The notes below the pieces were generated by a model, which worked only from the letters and a program-made list of their open reading frames with translations, made no database searches and had not been told where the DNA came from. Source: Ursus arctos (lineage: Eukaryota; Chordata; Mammalia; Carnivora; Ursidae). From it: DNA of 64,000 nt. A program made the translations under genes and the position numbers. The DNA is taken from positions 11,204,001 to 11,268,000 of the forward strand of contig NW_026622874.1 of the NCBI RefSeq assembly GCF_023065955.2, in the 5' to 3' direction. Positions 43,101 to 56,400 of this stretch are shown here, piece after piece (within the stretch, counting starts at the first letter, position 1; the number at the start of each line of letters is the position of its first letter).

Positions 43101-46100
43101 AAATTTAGAAAATATTAGATCAAATGAAGATGGACAAGTATATTTATTACAGGGCATTATTCAGCCTTCAAGGTGATAATGAAGGTGCATTTTGAATTTG
43201 CAGGACACGTATGCAGCGTTCTCTCTTTATTTGACCACAGAATCTTAGAGAGGTTAAAATCACCTTGGGACAGGTCAAGGAAAAATTCCCTGTCCTCACA
43301 AATGAGTTTATTGATTATTAAAGATTTGGAGGATGGGTGGCCGCTGGTCCTTCTTCATGGTCTGGAGGGTTCTCTAGCCATGTCTCAAAACTGAAGAAAG
43401 AGCTTGGGGGAAATGCAGGAATAGTGTGATTCCTACATGGTTATGGAGAGTAGGATCTAGGTGGTTTGGAGCGCCTGCCTCTGCCCTCTGGATGTGGTTA
43501 AATAAACACAAATGTTACACGGAAGGACTGGTTGTAGCTCTTTAAGCAGAGTGTCATACTTTGTCCTTTGTCCTACTCACCCATGCACAGGAGAGTAGAT
43601 GAAGGAACTTTAGAAAACCTGGAGAGAGCTCAAAACTATGGAACAAGGGGTTCTGCCCTTGAGCAGTTAGGACTGGGTGCTGGAAGTTCTCAGTTCCATG
43701 AGAACCCCATCAGGTATAACAGCCATTCTCAGTTACCTGGATTGGAGCATTGGAGCCTTCCTGACCCCTCAGGTGGCCCCTAGTTACCTCTCATGAGAAA
43801 TGATGAAGAGACATATTAGCTACGAAAAGAAGTTTCTGAGCTCATGGCTGAGCATCTGGGGCAGACAGAGAAAGACTGTTTTAACCCTTAAGAGATGACT
43901 CCCTTCTTACACGCCTAGGCCAGAGCTCCTTTTTTAATGAACAATCTGGTAGACACAGCTCCCTTATGAAGGGTCTTCCACCATTGGGTCACGTCCCTGC
44001 TTCAGTCCTGCGTGAGCTCCACACATTTTCATGAGGACGTACAGGTATCCTGGTGTATCACACCGGGTCATGACTAAGCAGCTGCTTTTCACACCTCTAG
44101 CTTCATTTCTCACTTCCTCCAGAAGCACTTGATTTCTGATTCAGCAGCACTGACTACCTAAACCATTGATCAATAAATGACCATCACATACGAGAATGAT
44201 GAAGGAGGAGAGCATGACACTTTCCTGTTAGTTCTGGTGATAACAAAGCTTACCTAGACCAGAGGTCCCCAAATGCCAACGCGCCCACTGGCCTCATCAG
44301 AATTTGGAGGTAGGGCTTTTGAGAAATTCTGATTTCCAGGCCCATCTCTAGATCTCCATATATGAGGCTCTGTACTTTTATAAAGGTAATTCTGATGGGC
44401 AGTCAGTTCTCAAGATGACTTCTCTTGGGCTTGTTTTCTTTAACTACAAATGCTTTCAAACATGAACTACTGACATCGTCGTTTCACGGTCCATCCCCAA
44501 TGACAAGTCAGAAGAAAAGAAGGATAAGACTCTTTCTTATTTACCTTTTTGTCTGAAGCGCTTTCTTAGCAGAGCCAGGAGTGTCCCACACGTCACCAAA
44601 CCTATTGTCGAAGCCACGGCTCCACCAAGGTAAGTCAGGGCTTGCTGGATTGTCAATGGCCCCGCTGCAAACCAAACACACACGAAGGGCATTAGATGTG
44701 TGTTGCGCGAAAGACCATCATTCTTGCAGAAGGATCCCAAGGATTGTGAGCTGTGAGATCACGCAGGAGCATCAGAGGTCTTGGCAGGGCAGACAACCTG
44801 GCAGGAGAGATCTGGAAGCCATACAAATACTGTGACAGCATGGGAAGCAGGACCTGATTTTATTTCTGATCCTTAAATATCAAACACAATGCCCAGAGGC
44901 ATCAGGGGAAGGACCTAATAAAGTGAATAAAATGACGAAAGAAGTGGAAGCTTAAGCAAATAAAATAAACCCTGGTTAATTTTGGGGGGAGGGTAATCAA
45001 AGATTCAGTCACACAACCAAATGCAGTCATGACAAGCTGTAGAGAAAAACATGAAAAAGTAAAAGGAAGGTGGATGCAATGAACCTTACAGAGAGACGAA
45101 GCTTAACGTAAAAAGATCTGTGTGTTTTTACAGGTATGTGACAAAACTCTTCTGAGATAATAAATTAAGAATCTGCATGAAATAACCTCTGGTTAAAAAT
45201 GTTCTGAAACTGCAAGATGTCTTACACACAGATTACAAAGAAACGAGAGGATTCATTTGACACATCTGAGCTCTGGAAAAGGAGTGGTGATTGTCTACAC
45301 AGAGTCACTGAATTTCCTTCCCACTGCTCTGCCGAAGGCAAGGAGATTCTGCTGGATTTATCATGAAACATTGATTAACGCAGGGGAAACCCAGTGATGG
45401 AGAGCGAGACTGCTGTCAGAACTACACAGAAAAGAAACACCGATTTTTTTACGTTCCTACCCATATGGAAAATATACCTTGGCAGGCTGGCATGGGAGCT
45501 GACCACTGGCCGTTCTCTTGGCATGCTGTTCTCGCTGGGCCATTAAGTAACTGGCCTTCTGGACAATGGAAGCTGCAGGTGGATCCGTAGCTGAAATTTC
45601 CCCAGGGGTTGGAGCAGTTCATCACGCCAGGCTCAGTAATATGCAGCTCAGAGCATTTGACAGCTGTAGGAAAAAAGGATGCAGGAAAACCAAACACTTA
45701 GGATGAAGGCAACAGAGGTTATGCTTTCATCTGTAACCTAGCTAGCATGGCCAGCAGATGAGGTCGAAAGTAAAAGATCAGAAAGGAGATGAGCCACTTC
45801 TGACATTCACACCAGCTCCTCCAGTATCACACGTACTACGATGTCCACTCAGAGCATGGTAGCCGAAGAACGAGGAGGGGCACACGAGCAGCATTCAGTA
45901 AATACCTACTCATGCTCCATCAGTCTTACCTATACTGTTTTCAAAATTTCACTTCTCAGAAATACTACTGTTCTAAGTGTTATTATAACTACTGCTGGTA
46001 ATGATCTGGCATATCAGCACGTGTTTATTAAAATACTTAATCATTGTTCAGCATAGCTGCCTCCGGAAGTTGGAAGGGAGTAGAGATTGCCACCCTCTTA

Positions 46101-47388
46101 AAACTTTTCTTCGGGGAACTTCTATGGTTCCTAACTTGTCGATAGGAAACTAAAGCTCAGGAAACTATCTCAAATAGACATTATTGAGCAATAGTGACAT
46201 TTGCAAAGCACCGTTCTGGTCTTCACGGGGAATACAAAGGTGGAAGGGACATAGTACTTCACGTATGGGGTGGTAACTCTTCTAGAGGCATCATGCATGG
46301 CTTATCCTTTTAGTTAGGTTCCAATTATGAAAATATGGGATATTTATACTATCACATAATTAATGGAATTGCAACTTGTATTTTGCAATTCTTGTAGTTG
46401 GTTCCATGTTCAGCAAGCTTGTTGTTCTCACACATTTGGACATTTGCAAATGTTTCTTCCTTTATGTCTTTCAGACCAGGGCATTTACTTGTGACATAGC
46501 AAGGGGAGAGGTGACATGCCTGTGGCACGTTACCTCCAACTGGGATTAGGGTAGATTTCATGGGAGAGTTGACATGTGAAGTGGTCGTTGGGGTTGGATG
46601 GGATTTCAACAGGCAGGTACAGCGATGAGCGTGGATGCCAGGTGGAAGATAGCATCAGAACTGCCTGTTCCCTTCACATTACCTCTGCATGCTGGAGATC
46701 TTGCTGTCCATTGTCCTGAAGGTCTGCAACTGAGAGCTCTGTCTCCCACGAGTGTGAATCCAGCTTTGCATCCAAAGTAACAAGTGGTATTCAAAGCAAA
46801 GGTTCCCAGATGATGCCTACAGGACACTGTTCCTTGCTCTGGAGTGATGAGGGCTGGGCATCGAACCTCTGGAGTACGAGCTGATACTATGCCTGCTGTG
46901 AAAACGTGTTTCCATTTAGAGAGCTCCCAACAAAAGGAGCATAACAAAGTTAAGACTGACGCAGAATAACTGCCTTCCACTCTTCTCGTAGTAAGGGAGG
47001 CTCCAGCAGTAACTCCTCAAGGAAGTTAAGGAAAATTGTTAATCTCAGCTATGGAAAACCAGATGGGAAAAAAATATTTAAAAATATCCTTGGAGAGGGG
47101 TCCCTGGGTGGTTCAGTCAGTTTAGCACCCAACTCTTGATTTCAGCTCAGGTCATGAGATCAAGCCCCACGATGAGCTCCGCCCTGGGTATGGACCCTGG
47201 TTAAGATTCTCTCTCTCCCTCTCCCTCTGCCCCTTCTCCCACTCCACTCATGTGCTTTCTCTCTCTCTCTCAAAAAAAATATATATGTGTGTATATATAT
47301 ATATATATGGATATATATGCATATACATATATGCATATATATGATATACATGTATGTATATATGTATATACATATACATATGTGTGTG

Positions 47389-47439
<51 letters not shown>

Positions 47440-50400
47440 ATCTATCTCCTAGGAGAGATAATTCTCTAGACCAGAAGAAGAATGGGGGTTGGGGCATGAT
47501 ATCAATGTTACCAATATTAAAAACAAAACAAAACAAAACAAAAATTGAAGAGTTGGTGCAGAAATGTAAGACATTCAGTAGAAGCAAAATATTCATAGGG
47601 CAATTGCCTGCCTTTGCTGCTTTGTTGGGAGGGAGCATTGTCTGCTGGCTGAAGGTCAGCATGAAATGTGAGGTGTGCGTGATGCCATTGGCTTTGTCAC
47701 TAACTTTCCATGTAGCAGAAAGATGCTCATTCACCTTTCTAAAGCTTCAGTTCCTTGATTTGAGAAATTGGATCAGTGACTTCACCCCTTGTATTCCTCC
47801 TGGCAATGAAGCAATGGAGGCCATTTAATCAACTCGGTAAAGGTCTCTGAGAAAAAGAGGCCAAAATTATGAAAGAAAATTTCAGCTTGAAAATCAATAT
47901 ATCTTGGGCTGCCTGGGTGGTTCAGTCAGTTAAGAGTCTGCCTTCGGCTCAGGTCATGATCTGGAGGTCCTGGGATCAAGCTCTGAGTTGAGGTCTCTGC
48001 TCAGGGTGGAGTCTGCTTTTCTCGCTCCCTCTGCCCCTTCCCCCCTCTCGTTCTCTCTTTCTCTCTCTCTGTGTCTCCTAAATAAAACCTTAAAAGAATC
48101 AGTATATTTTTTATTCACAAAAATAAGAAGTCCTGTCATTCCTTATAAATTTTTAAATCCATAGGCTATGTTTCCTAGATTCCAATAGGTAACCCCTTTT
48201 AAAATAAGAAGGACAGCTTTCACAGTAATAATATTATAATGCATACCTGTCACACAGTAAGAGCTTATATAAGTGTTTGTTATTTTTGAAGAAATTTCCG
48301 GGAGAAAAGCTGTCTCAGTGAGTGTATACTCTTTTACCTTTGCAGGTTGGTGGAGCTGCTGTCCATTTTCCAGAAGCTGTGCATTCAACATTGTTGGATC
48401 CCTCCAGCTTAAAGCCCTTGTTACAGGAGAAATGACAGATGGCGCCAACACTGAATTCCTCATGGGTGTCAGAACAAGCCAGGCTTCCCTGCTCAGGAGC
48501 AAATACTTCTGGGCACTTGTTGGCTGGAGAAGCAAATAAATTATGTCACAATCTTCAAGTTTATTCAGAAGCCAGGTTTGCACTGAATTCATTCATTCAT
48601 TCATGCATCCAACAATTATTTACTGAGCACGTGCTATGTCAGGCATTTTGCCAGGGAGCAGCTATTCCCAATAAATAGGACAGATCATTACTACAGGGGC
48701 AGGGGAAGGGATGGTGGGCTCACGGATGAAAGGATAGGTAGAAGTTAAAAAATGAAGAAGTCAAGGATGTAAGCAGTCGTATTTCAGAACCCACAATTTC
48801 ATCCTCCTCTCAATGCACCTGTGCTTTAGAGACCGCACAGCCTCCCAAGGCTCTCACTAGCCTCTCTGGATGGGTGCCAGGATTCCACTTCTGCCCTTCC
48901 TCCTGCTTGAGATGACTTCCTCTTAGATATCCTGCTATCTCCTCAAACTCCATACCATGCAATGCAACGACCATCTTCTGCTCTAAACTATTTCCACCAC
49001 TTGGATCCCCAGATCATTTTTTAAAACCACGGTTCCCTAGCACAGGAAAGCTGAGAACCTCCTGGTCAAGCTAGGTTAGTCCCTGGAAATTCCCTGAACT
49101 GAATTCACGTGTGCTTGCCTCTGGTTCTTGGCTCATGCTGCCCTGAATTTCTTTCTATTGTCACTGAAAAAACTCCTAGTTCTGTAGGACCCAACTGAAC
49201 ACAGCCTCTGTAGAGCCTCTGCTGGTCATTGTTGCCTGAAAGCTTCTCCTCTGAACACATCAGTCTGTTTGAACTCATACGCTGTCTTGCCACCCGCCAT
49301 ATTATCCCTCACCTACTGGATGGAATGCTTCTAAAACCCAAGAGCCAGGGGTGTTGGGCTGGCTCAGTGGGAAGACCGTGTGGCTCTTGATCTTGGGTTG
49401 TGAGTTCGAGCCCCACATTGGGTATAGAGATTACTTACATAAAGAAAAAAAAAAAATCCCAAGAGCCATAAAGCTTTGTGCTTTTCAACAGCTCACACTG
49501 CTGGGTCTCAAGAAGTGGTAGTCAGCAATCATTTGTTAAGTGGGTGAATAAATGAATTTTTAATTTAATAACCATTTCCCTCAAACAAATTTTAGAAATT
49601 TTCGCAGTTATATATTTCTGTTAGGATCATGTCTTTGTCTCCATGAAATTCTCTGACATAAGACTATTATTTATCACCAAATATTTGACAAACAGAGGGA
49701 CTATTCTCTCTTTAAATCCAAGCTATTTGAACGCAATGCCTTGGTCAAGTCAGGTTCACTTGGCTTAGCACTTTTGTCTTAAAAACAAAACAAAATAAAG
49801 CAAAACCTTTTGAAGTCTTATGTGGTACCTCATGGGAAAGTGATATTTCTGGCCTTTACATATCGACCCAAGTACTTTTCAGTGACAGGTTATTCGTGAA
49901 AAGATTGTGGATCCTTACTGCATGCATCCATTCAAATAACCAAAGTAACGTACTGAATTTCAGTTTAGAATGCTCAAATTTTTGAGTAATTAATAAATTC
50001 ATGTCTGGCAGATAAATTTCATTTACCAAAAATGTATTACATATGTCGATCAGTGTAAGTCATAGACATTAAATCACCTGTGAATATTTTCACTAAAACA
50101 ACTCTTTTAGAATCTCTCAGGATTTTATATTTAGCCCAAGAAAATGTATAATGTCAGCTGCAGGACAGTGGGGACCTTGTCAGCTCTTTTCAACACTGTA
50201 TCCCAGGGAATAGGGCCTGGCGCCTAGTAGGGATTCTAAAATGTTTGTCAAATGAACGAATAAGTTAGTGTGCACAATTTAATTTGGATGCATTCTAAGG
50301 AGGGTGTTTATGGCTGAAAAGAAACAAGAGGCGTTACTGTTTGAAAAAACTGATTGTGTGACCTTCAGTATACAAAGAGAATTCCTACAGCATGAAATCC

Positions 50401-53400
50401 GCTTGGGGGCTATTGCTTTGATCTCGATTTTGTCAGTCTTGTTCTGCCAAGATTGTAGATAGAGGTTTTTGTTTTTTGGGTTGTTATTGTTGTTGTTGTT
50501 GTTGTTTTGTATACGAAAAATCTCTGAACCCTCTTAGGTAAGAATTACCCTTGTCCAAACAAAGGCCTCTAAATAACTTTAAGGATTTGACTTTGAATCA
50601 AGTAAGGAAGTACGTTTTCCTGCCTGCGACACAGCCTTGATGAGGTAGACGGAAGTCTAACCCCAATCTGGTATATGGTGGGCGCTCGGCAGACGTGGCT
50701 GAATCACATTTGTGAAGTTGCCAAGGAAGCTGCTGGAGTGGATGGGGCCTAGGGCAGACGTAGAGGAAGAGATTTTTCCCAGGAAGTGACCTCTTGGGTA
50801 ACTTGAAAAATAGTCCTTTCCTAAGCCTACCGTAAAACTTCACCAAAACCTGAGTAATTAATTACAAGAAGAATAGAAAACAGATAAGAACTGCTTTTAT
50901 TACATACTTAGTGCTTTTTTTTGTGCACTTCCAAGGCAGTGCTGTCTATTCTAATGACCTTTACGGATGTTTTTCTGTAACCCATGAAGTAAGTGTACAC
51001 GATTGCATGTAAATTTGTGAATGGCTGGGTTCACTGGCACTCTGTCATCAACCGACAGCAGACTGGTTTATATTATTTTAAATAAATCTAGTAAATTCTT
51101 CCCTATATCTTTGTATTATCTCTTTTTACTTGAGTTACATACAGTTTTTGTCAAGGACATTTTGGAAAGAAGATACAGTATAAATAATAAATTTCTAAAC
51201 TCAAACTTTAGAAATAAAGACTAGGAACCTCCTTGTAGTCAGAGAAATGTTGGAGGAGTGGATAAAAAAAAAAACAAACCCAGGGGCGCCTGGGTAGCGC
51301 AGTGGTTAAGCATCTGCCTTTGGCTCAGGGCGTGATCCCAGCGTTCTGGGTTCGAGCCCCACATCGGGCTCCTCCACTGGGAGCCTGCTTCTTCCTCTCC
51401 CACTCCCCCTGCTTGTGTTACCTCTCTCGCTGGCTGTCTCTCTCTGTCAAATAAATAAATAAAATCTTAAAACAAAACAAAAAAAAAACCCCAAAAAACC
51501 AAAAAAACCCCCTGAGATGTGAGCCAGCCAGAGTTTAGAGGGTAGCAGTGTGCTATATTATAGGACTTAGATGAGCAGGGACATGGCAGAAGAGCAGAGC
51601 TAGGACTGGGACCTGGGACAAGGACCCTCCTTACCCCACTAACATGAGGCTGGTCACTAGGAGTTGGGTCCAGTGGCCAAACATGGTCTCGAGGGTCAAT
51701 GACAAAGTGATTAGGAGAGCAGTAGTATCAGTCAAGATAGTGGCCCGACAGTTGGGGACATAAAGGTCATAGCAACCAGATACAAGCAATTCAGGAAAGG
51801 ACTTCAGGTCCTGGAGGAGAAAGGCAGTGAGGAGACTGGGATATCAGGCTGTGCCCAAGTCCCAAAGGGCCCAGGGACTGGTGTTCTAACTAAAAAGGAG
51901 ATATCTGTAGAACCACTCAAAAATGAGATCTCGCTATTGCACTCTGAAGTGGGAGACCGAGGGCTCCACCGGCCACACTGTCCCGCTAACTCAGTGGCCC
52001 TCACGCCCCTCTGATGTATAGCCTAGACTCCACAAAACTCCATGCAAAAATCAGGGTTCTGGGGTCAATGCTGAAGGTTAAAACTTTATGGATTCGAGCA
52101 TGTAGAAAAGAAGAAGAACGATTTGCCTAAATTCAGAAAATAAATCTGGAGGGTGAGGTGAAGGCACAGACGCAAAAACCAGAGCTCAATGTCAGACTCA
52201 GACAAGGCTGCTGGCTCTGGGGGTGCAGCTGCCATCTACAGTCAGGACTGGTTCCAGGCCCTGGGTGGGGCTGGCCTGTACCGTGGGAGGCAAATGCCTC
52301 CTCTTGTGGTGAAGAGGGGGCTTGCAGGGGTGAGGGGCAACAGGGGCTTTGGAGATTACATATTGGTTGCATACGTGATTTAAAATTTGAGTGAGATCAT
52401 TCTTAGGCATTGTTCAGTCTTTAGCCTTTTTTGACAGTGAATTGGAGGACCCGCAGAATGCGGGAAAACAGAGCTTATGGTAAATGCCAGTGGAATAAAT
52501 GAACGAGCAGATGGAAATAAGGGGGGAAGCATGAGCCCTTAGTGTTACCCCCACAGTGTTCTAGATTCCTCAGGTGCCTGTAGTGTAGCTTTCTGACAGC
52601 AGATGGCAGCATTCTACGTCTTCAACCTCAGAATTCTTGACCAGAAGAGAGTTCAGACATTAGCATGTCCACTCCTCTCCTTCTGGAATCTAGAGCACTG
52701 AAGCCCACAGGGTGTGATGTGACTTAGATGGCACAGGACTTTGGGAAGAGCAATACAGGTCTTCCGGCATTAATCTTGCCCTCACTCCACAAGAAGGAAT
52801 ACACAATATTTTAGCTTTTTTCATGCAACACTGATAGAGTTCTATCAACACATTCTCTCATCTGATCAGCTGGCATTGCCATTTCTGAAGTTCACTTCAG
52901 ATGTTAGAATGGCAGCCTGGCCGCTGGCCAGTGGAAAAGAGCACGCTTAGGGGACACGGAGGATTTAGGGACACCGCCGCTGGGTGGCAGTGCAGCGTCA
53001 GGGCGACAGCACCAACCTAGAATCAGGCGAGACCCCAGAGACCCCAGATCGGGTTGGAGTCCAGCTCCACACTTCCCAGCTATTTGGCTTTTGCCTGCTA
53101 TGGATCCTCTCAAAGCCTCCGTTTCCTCGTCTTTAGAAGGATCATAATAACCATGTTTATGGTTGTCGTGTGGGTGGAACGAGATTCTGTCTGTGAAATA
53201 GCGGGTTGTGCTGGTCTTCTTATTACCGAGTACCCCGAACAATACATTGGACCAATGGTGCCTTTTGAAAGTAAACGTGAGCTACGAGTTAATTACTTCT
53301 ATGAACTATTTTAGAGCACACTGAACGCAAGGGACTATTTCATGTTAGCCAGATGCTTGGGGGAGACAAGGAGAGATAGTCTCCGGCTCCTGCCTTTGCG

Positions 53401-56400
53401 GGTCCTCGAATTCACTGTCAATAGGGCTGTGCTTTTAATGAACTGTACATTTAACCAGTAAATGGTAAGTTGCAGCTGAGCAAGTATTTGTCACATAGCC
53501 CCTTCCATGTAGTTGCTGCAGGGATACCGAGATGAAGAAGGCATGGTTCCTGCCCCCGACGACCTCCTAGCCCACGTGGAGGCAGAGCCAGGAGAGAAGG
53601 GCCAGAATAGCCTACGAGGTCCTCGAGGGGCAGGGGCAACATCACATGCAGGCCTGCATTAGCGCAGCGCCTGGGGCTTAGCAGTGCTCAGTGAAGGTGA
53701 GTGTGGGAAGGAATAAAAAGTCAGTGGAAAAACACCTTATAAGGAAGTAAAAGTCCCGGTAACTTAGCTGAGCTTCGGCACTTACTAAGGGTGTGAATTG
53801 CAACAGGTTACTTAACCTCCCCAGCCTCTGCTTCCTCATCTGGGAAATGGAGATGACACTGCCTTTCCCCATTATCTCAGAATGGTGGCAAACATCAAAT
53901 GTCACAGTGATATTAAAGCACTTTATGAAACTGAAATGTTTAAAGTTACAGGAATATTTAGAGAGCAAGACAGAAATCACCATGCTTTATGGAGAGTGTT
54001 TCTTTTAGCTTAGGAACGGTTTTACATGAATCCCTGGTGATTCTTCCTTCTATCATATTATCTGAGAAGCCATAAGAAAGGACAGACCCACAATCCTACC
54101 TTCACATAGTGGTGGGGAACCTGTCCAATGTCCAGACGGAGTACAATCCAATATTTGTGGTCCAGATAAAGAGAACCCTTCATCACAGGCGAATCGGCAT
54201 GTGGTCCTATAACTGGAATTTCCAAGAGGCCGGACACAGGTCACTGTGCCATTCCGAGGGCTTAGCAGAGGGGCGCAGGTAATGGCTACCATGGGCATGT
54301 AGAGAGAGGAGAGAAGGGGTCGTTTTAGAACATAGCAACCTGAAATCAGTGTGTGTGTGCACACGTGGGCTTAATCCACAAGGGGAGCATTTGGTTAGAA
54401 ATGCTGCTTTCTCACCACTTACAGGTCATGGGAGTATAAAATAGCAGCAACTAGGAGTTGATTGGTATCCTGAAACCTTCACCCACAAAGAGCTTTAGAG
54501 GTCATTTTAAAAGGGAGCTGGTGCTTTGGAAAGATAGCGATGCAGCTCATTTCAGGTGTCCCTGGGTAGGCACGGAAATGGCTGCTTCCTTGACACCTTC
54601 AGAAACAGACCTAATGACCTGGCCAGCAAACAGTGACAAAGGATTGAAAATAAGAAAACGAAGTAAAATATGTTCTGCCCCCACAAAAGCTCCTTTCCCC
54701 AATCAAGAGGTAGGAAGAATCTGGGTCCAAATTCTTGTGTTCCTTACCGGCCATGTGTCTCTAGACCTTTCTGAAGTTCAGCTGCTTCATCTTTGAAATG
54801 GAAAAAATAATACTCCTTGCCTTGCAGGGATCCTCAGTTATATAAAATAATGAGTTAAATCATATGTAAAAATTAAATTTAAAAATATTTTAAAAATCAT
54901 GGACACGTGGTAGGCACATACATAACTGGCCCTCTGCAAATGCTCTTCCCACAAATGTCATCCTATGGTGACCAGCCCCAGTGACTACCGGTTCACTTAC
55001 AGAAAAGGTAAATTAGATCTCATGGTTCTGTACCACAGTTTATATAGAGAGAGTTTGAGATGCTAGGAGACTTGCTTGGGTTGGAGGTCATGCTCTGCAA
55101 TTTTGGGCAAGTCACTTAACCTCTCCGAGTCTCAATATCTTTACTTTTAAAATGTGGAGAACGGTAGTAAGGAGGGCACGTATTGCATGGTGCACTGGGT
55201 GTTATATGCAACTAATGAATCATCGAGCCTTACATCGAAAACCAGGTATGTACTGTATGGTGACTAACATAATATAATAAAAATATTATTATAATAAAAA
55301 AATAATAAAAATAATAAAATGTGGAGAACGGCATTGCATAGCTCCCCAAATTTTTAAGGGTCAAATGCAAAAACACTCTGTATGTAAATGTCAATACTTG
55401 TCGAGATGTCCCTTTGCCAATTAGTGAAACCATAATCGATGCCCAGATTCAACATGTTGACATTAAAAAACAAAGACGAAGAGAATGCATGGTTTAGGGG
55501 TTTCTTCTTCACTGCTTGGTTTGACTGAATAGTGTATGGCTTTAGACTAGAGTCAGCGATGGTAGGGCTGAAGCCAGGACCATTCTTTAGCCACTGACCA
55601 ACTGCTTGAGATTCCAAGACTGTTTTTATACCTTTCTCTTCCCTTTATGCCCTCCCCTCTCCAGCTACATTCCCCTCAACCTGATCAACTTCTCCAAAGA
55701 CCTAGTCATTTTCTGCCCCTTGAAATGTCTTTCTGTATTCAGTGTGTATGTGTGTGTGGGGGGAGAGAGGAGAGGAGACAAGTCAAGAAGCCTGTAACCT
55801 GTAAGGACAGATTGGGAGGGCCTTAGTGCCACGGAATCCATTTCCAGCTCTTTTGTGGCGTTGCCTTCTGATAGCTGGGGTTCTGATAGCCGCATATCAG
55901 AAGGCAACAGGGCAAAGGGGGCAGTGAGAACGGAAATTGTCTGATAACGCTCTCTCAGAAGTCTTACAACAGCGAGCGGGTTGCAAGCCCTGCAGTGCCT
56001 TCCTGCCCAGCCCACATTTGGGTATTTCACTTGATGCTCACCCAGCAACAGTAGGAGAAAGTTCAGTCAAAGTAAACAAAGAGCTAAAAGCAGAAGGGAA
56101 CTGGAAGGTCACAGGAAGCCATGGTGAGTGCCAGCCTCGTTGCAGTGAAACACCCGTGGGCAGGACAGTATGGGGCAACGAACTGAAACTCTGATTACCG
56201 TGATAGAATTGTGGTAACCCTCCTCAGGGATCCCGAGTTCTTCCCCAAAGCCACATGGACTTTGTAATATACCCCGGCTCCCGTGTAGCCAGGATTAAAG
56301 CTGAGAAGGCGAGGTCGCAAGCCTCACTCTGGTCTTTCCAGACCCTGCTCGGAAAGTACACTCGAGCCCAGCACCAGTTGCTTGCCATGCTCTCTGCTGC

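Larger units (their letters stand above)
46896..48337 (-). other. SELP: SELP intron between CCP8 and CCP7
   Basis: 1.4 kb with two SINEs (47097, 47906) and a TATG/CTAT microsatellite (47278-47450). Confidence 0.85.
48524..54099 (-). other. SELP: SELP intron between CCP7 and CCP6
   Basis: 5.6 kb. A CATT repeat (48585-48612), SINEs (49348, 51283), an L2 end at 50150-50270, a GTT repeat (50481-50506), and MIRs at 53065-53200 and 53760-53920. 51500-53050 has no recognised element. Confidence 0.8.

Noticed and set aside
47250..47828. 192-residue open frame
   Set aside because: It begins in a SINE tail and TATG/CTAT microsatellite (ICIYIYIYM, SIYLSIYL runs) and has no family similarity.
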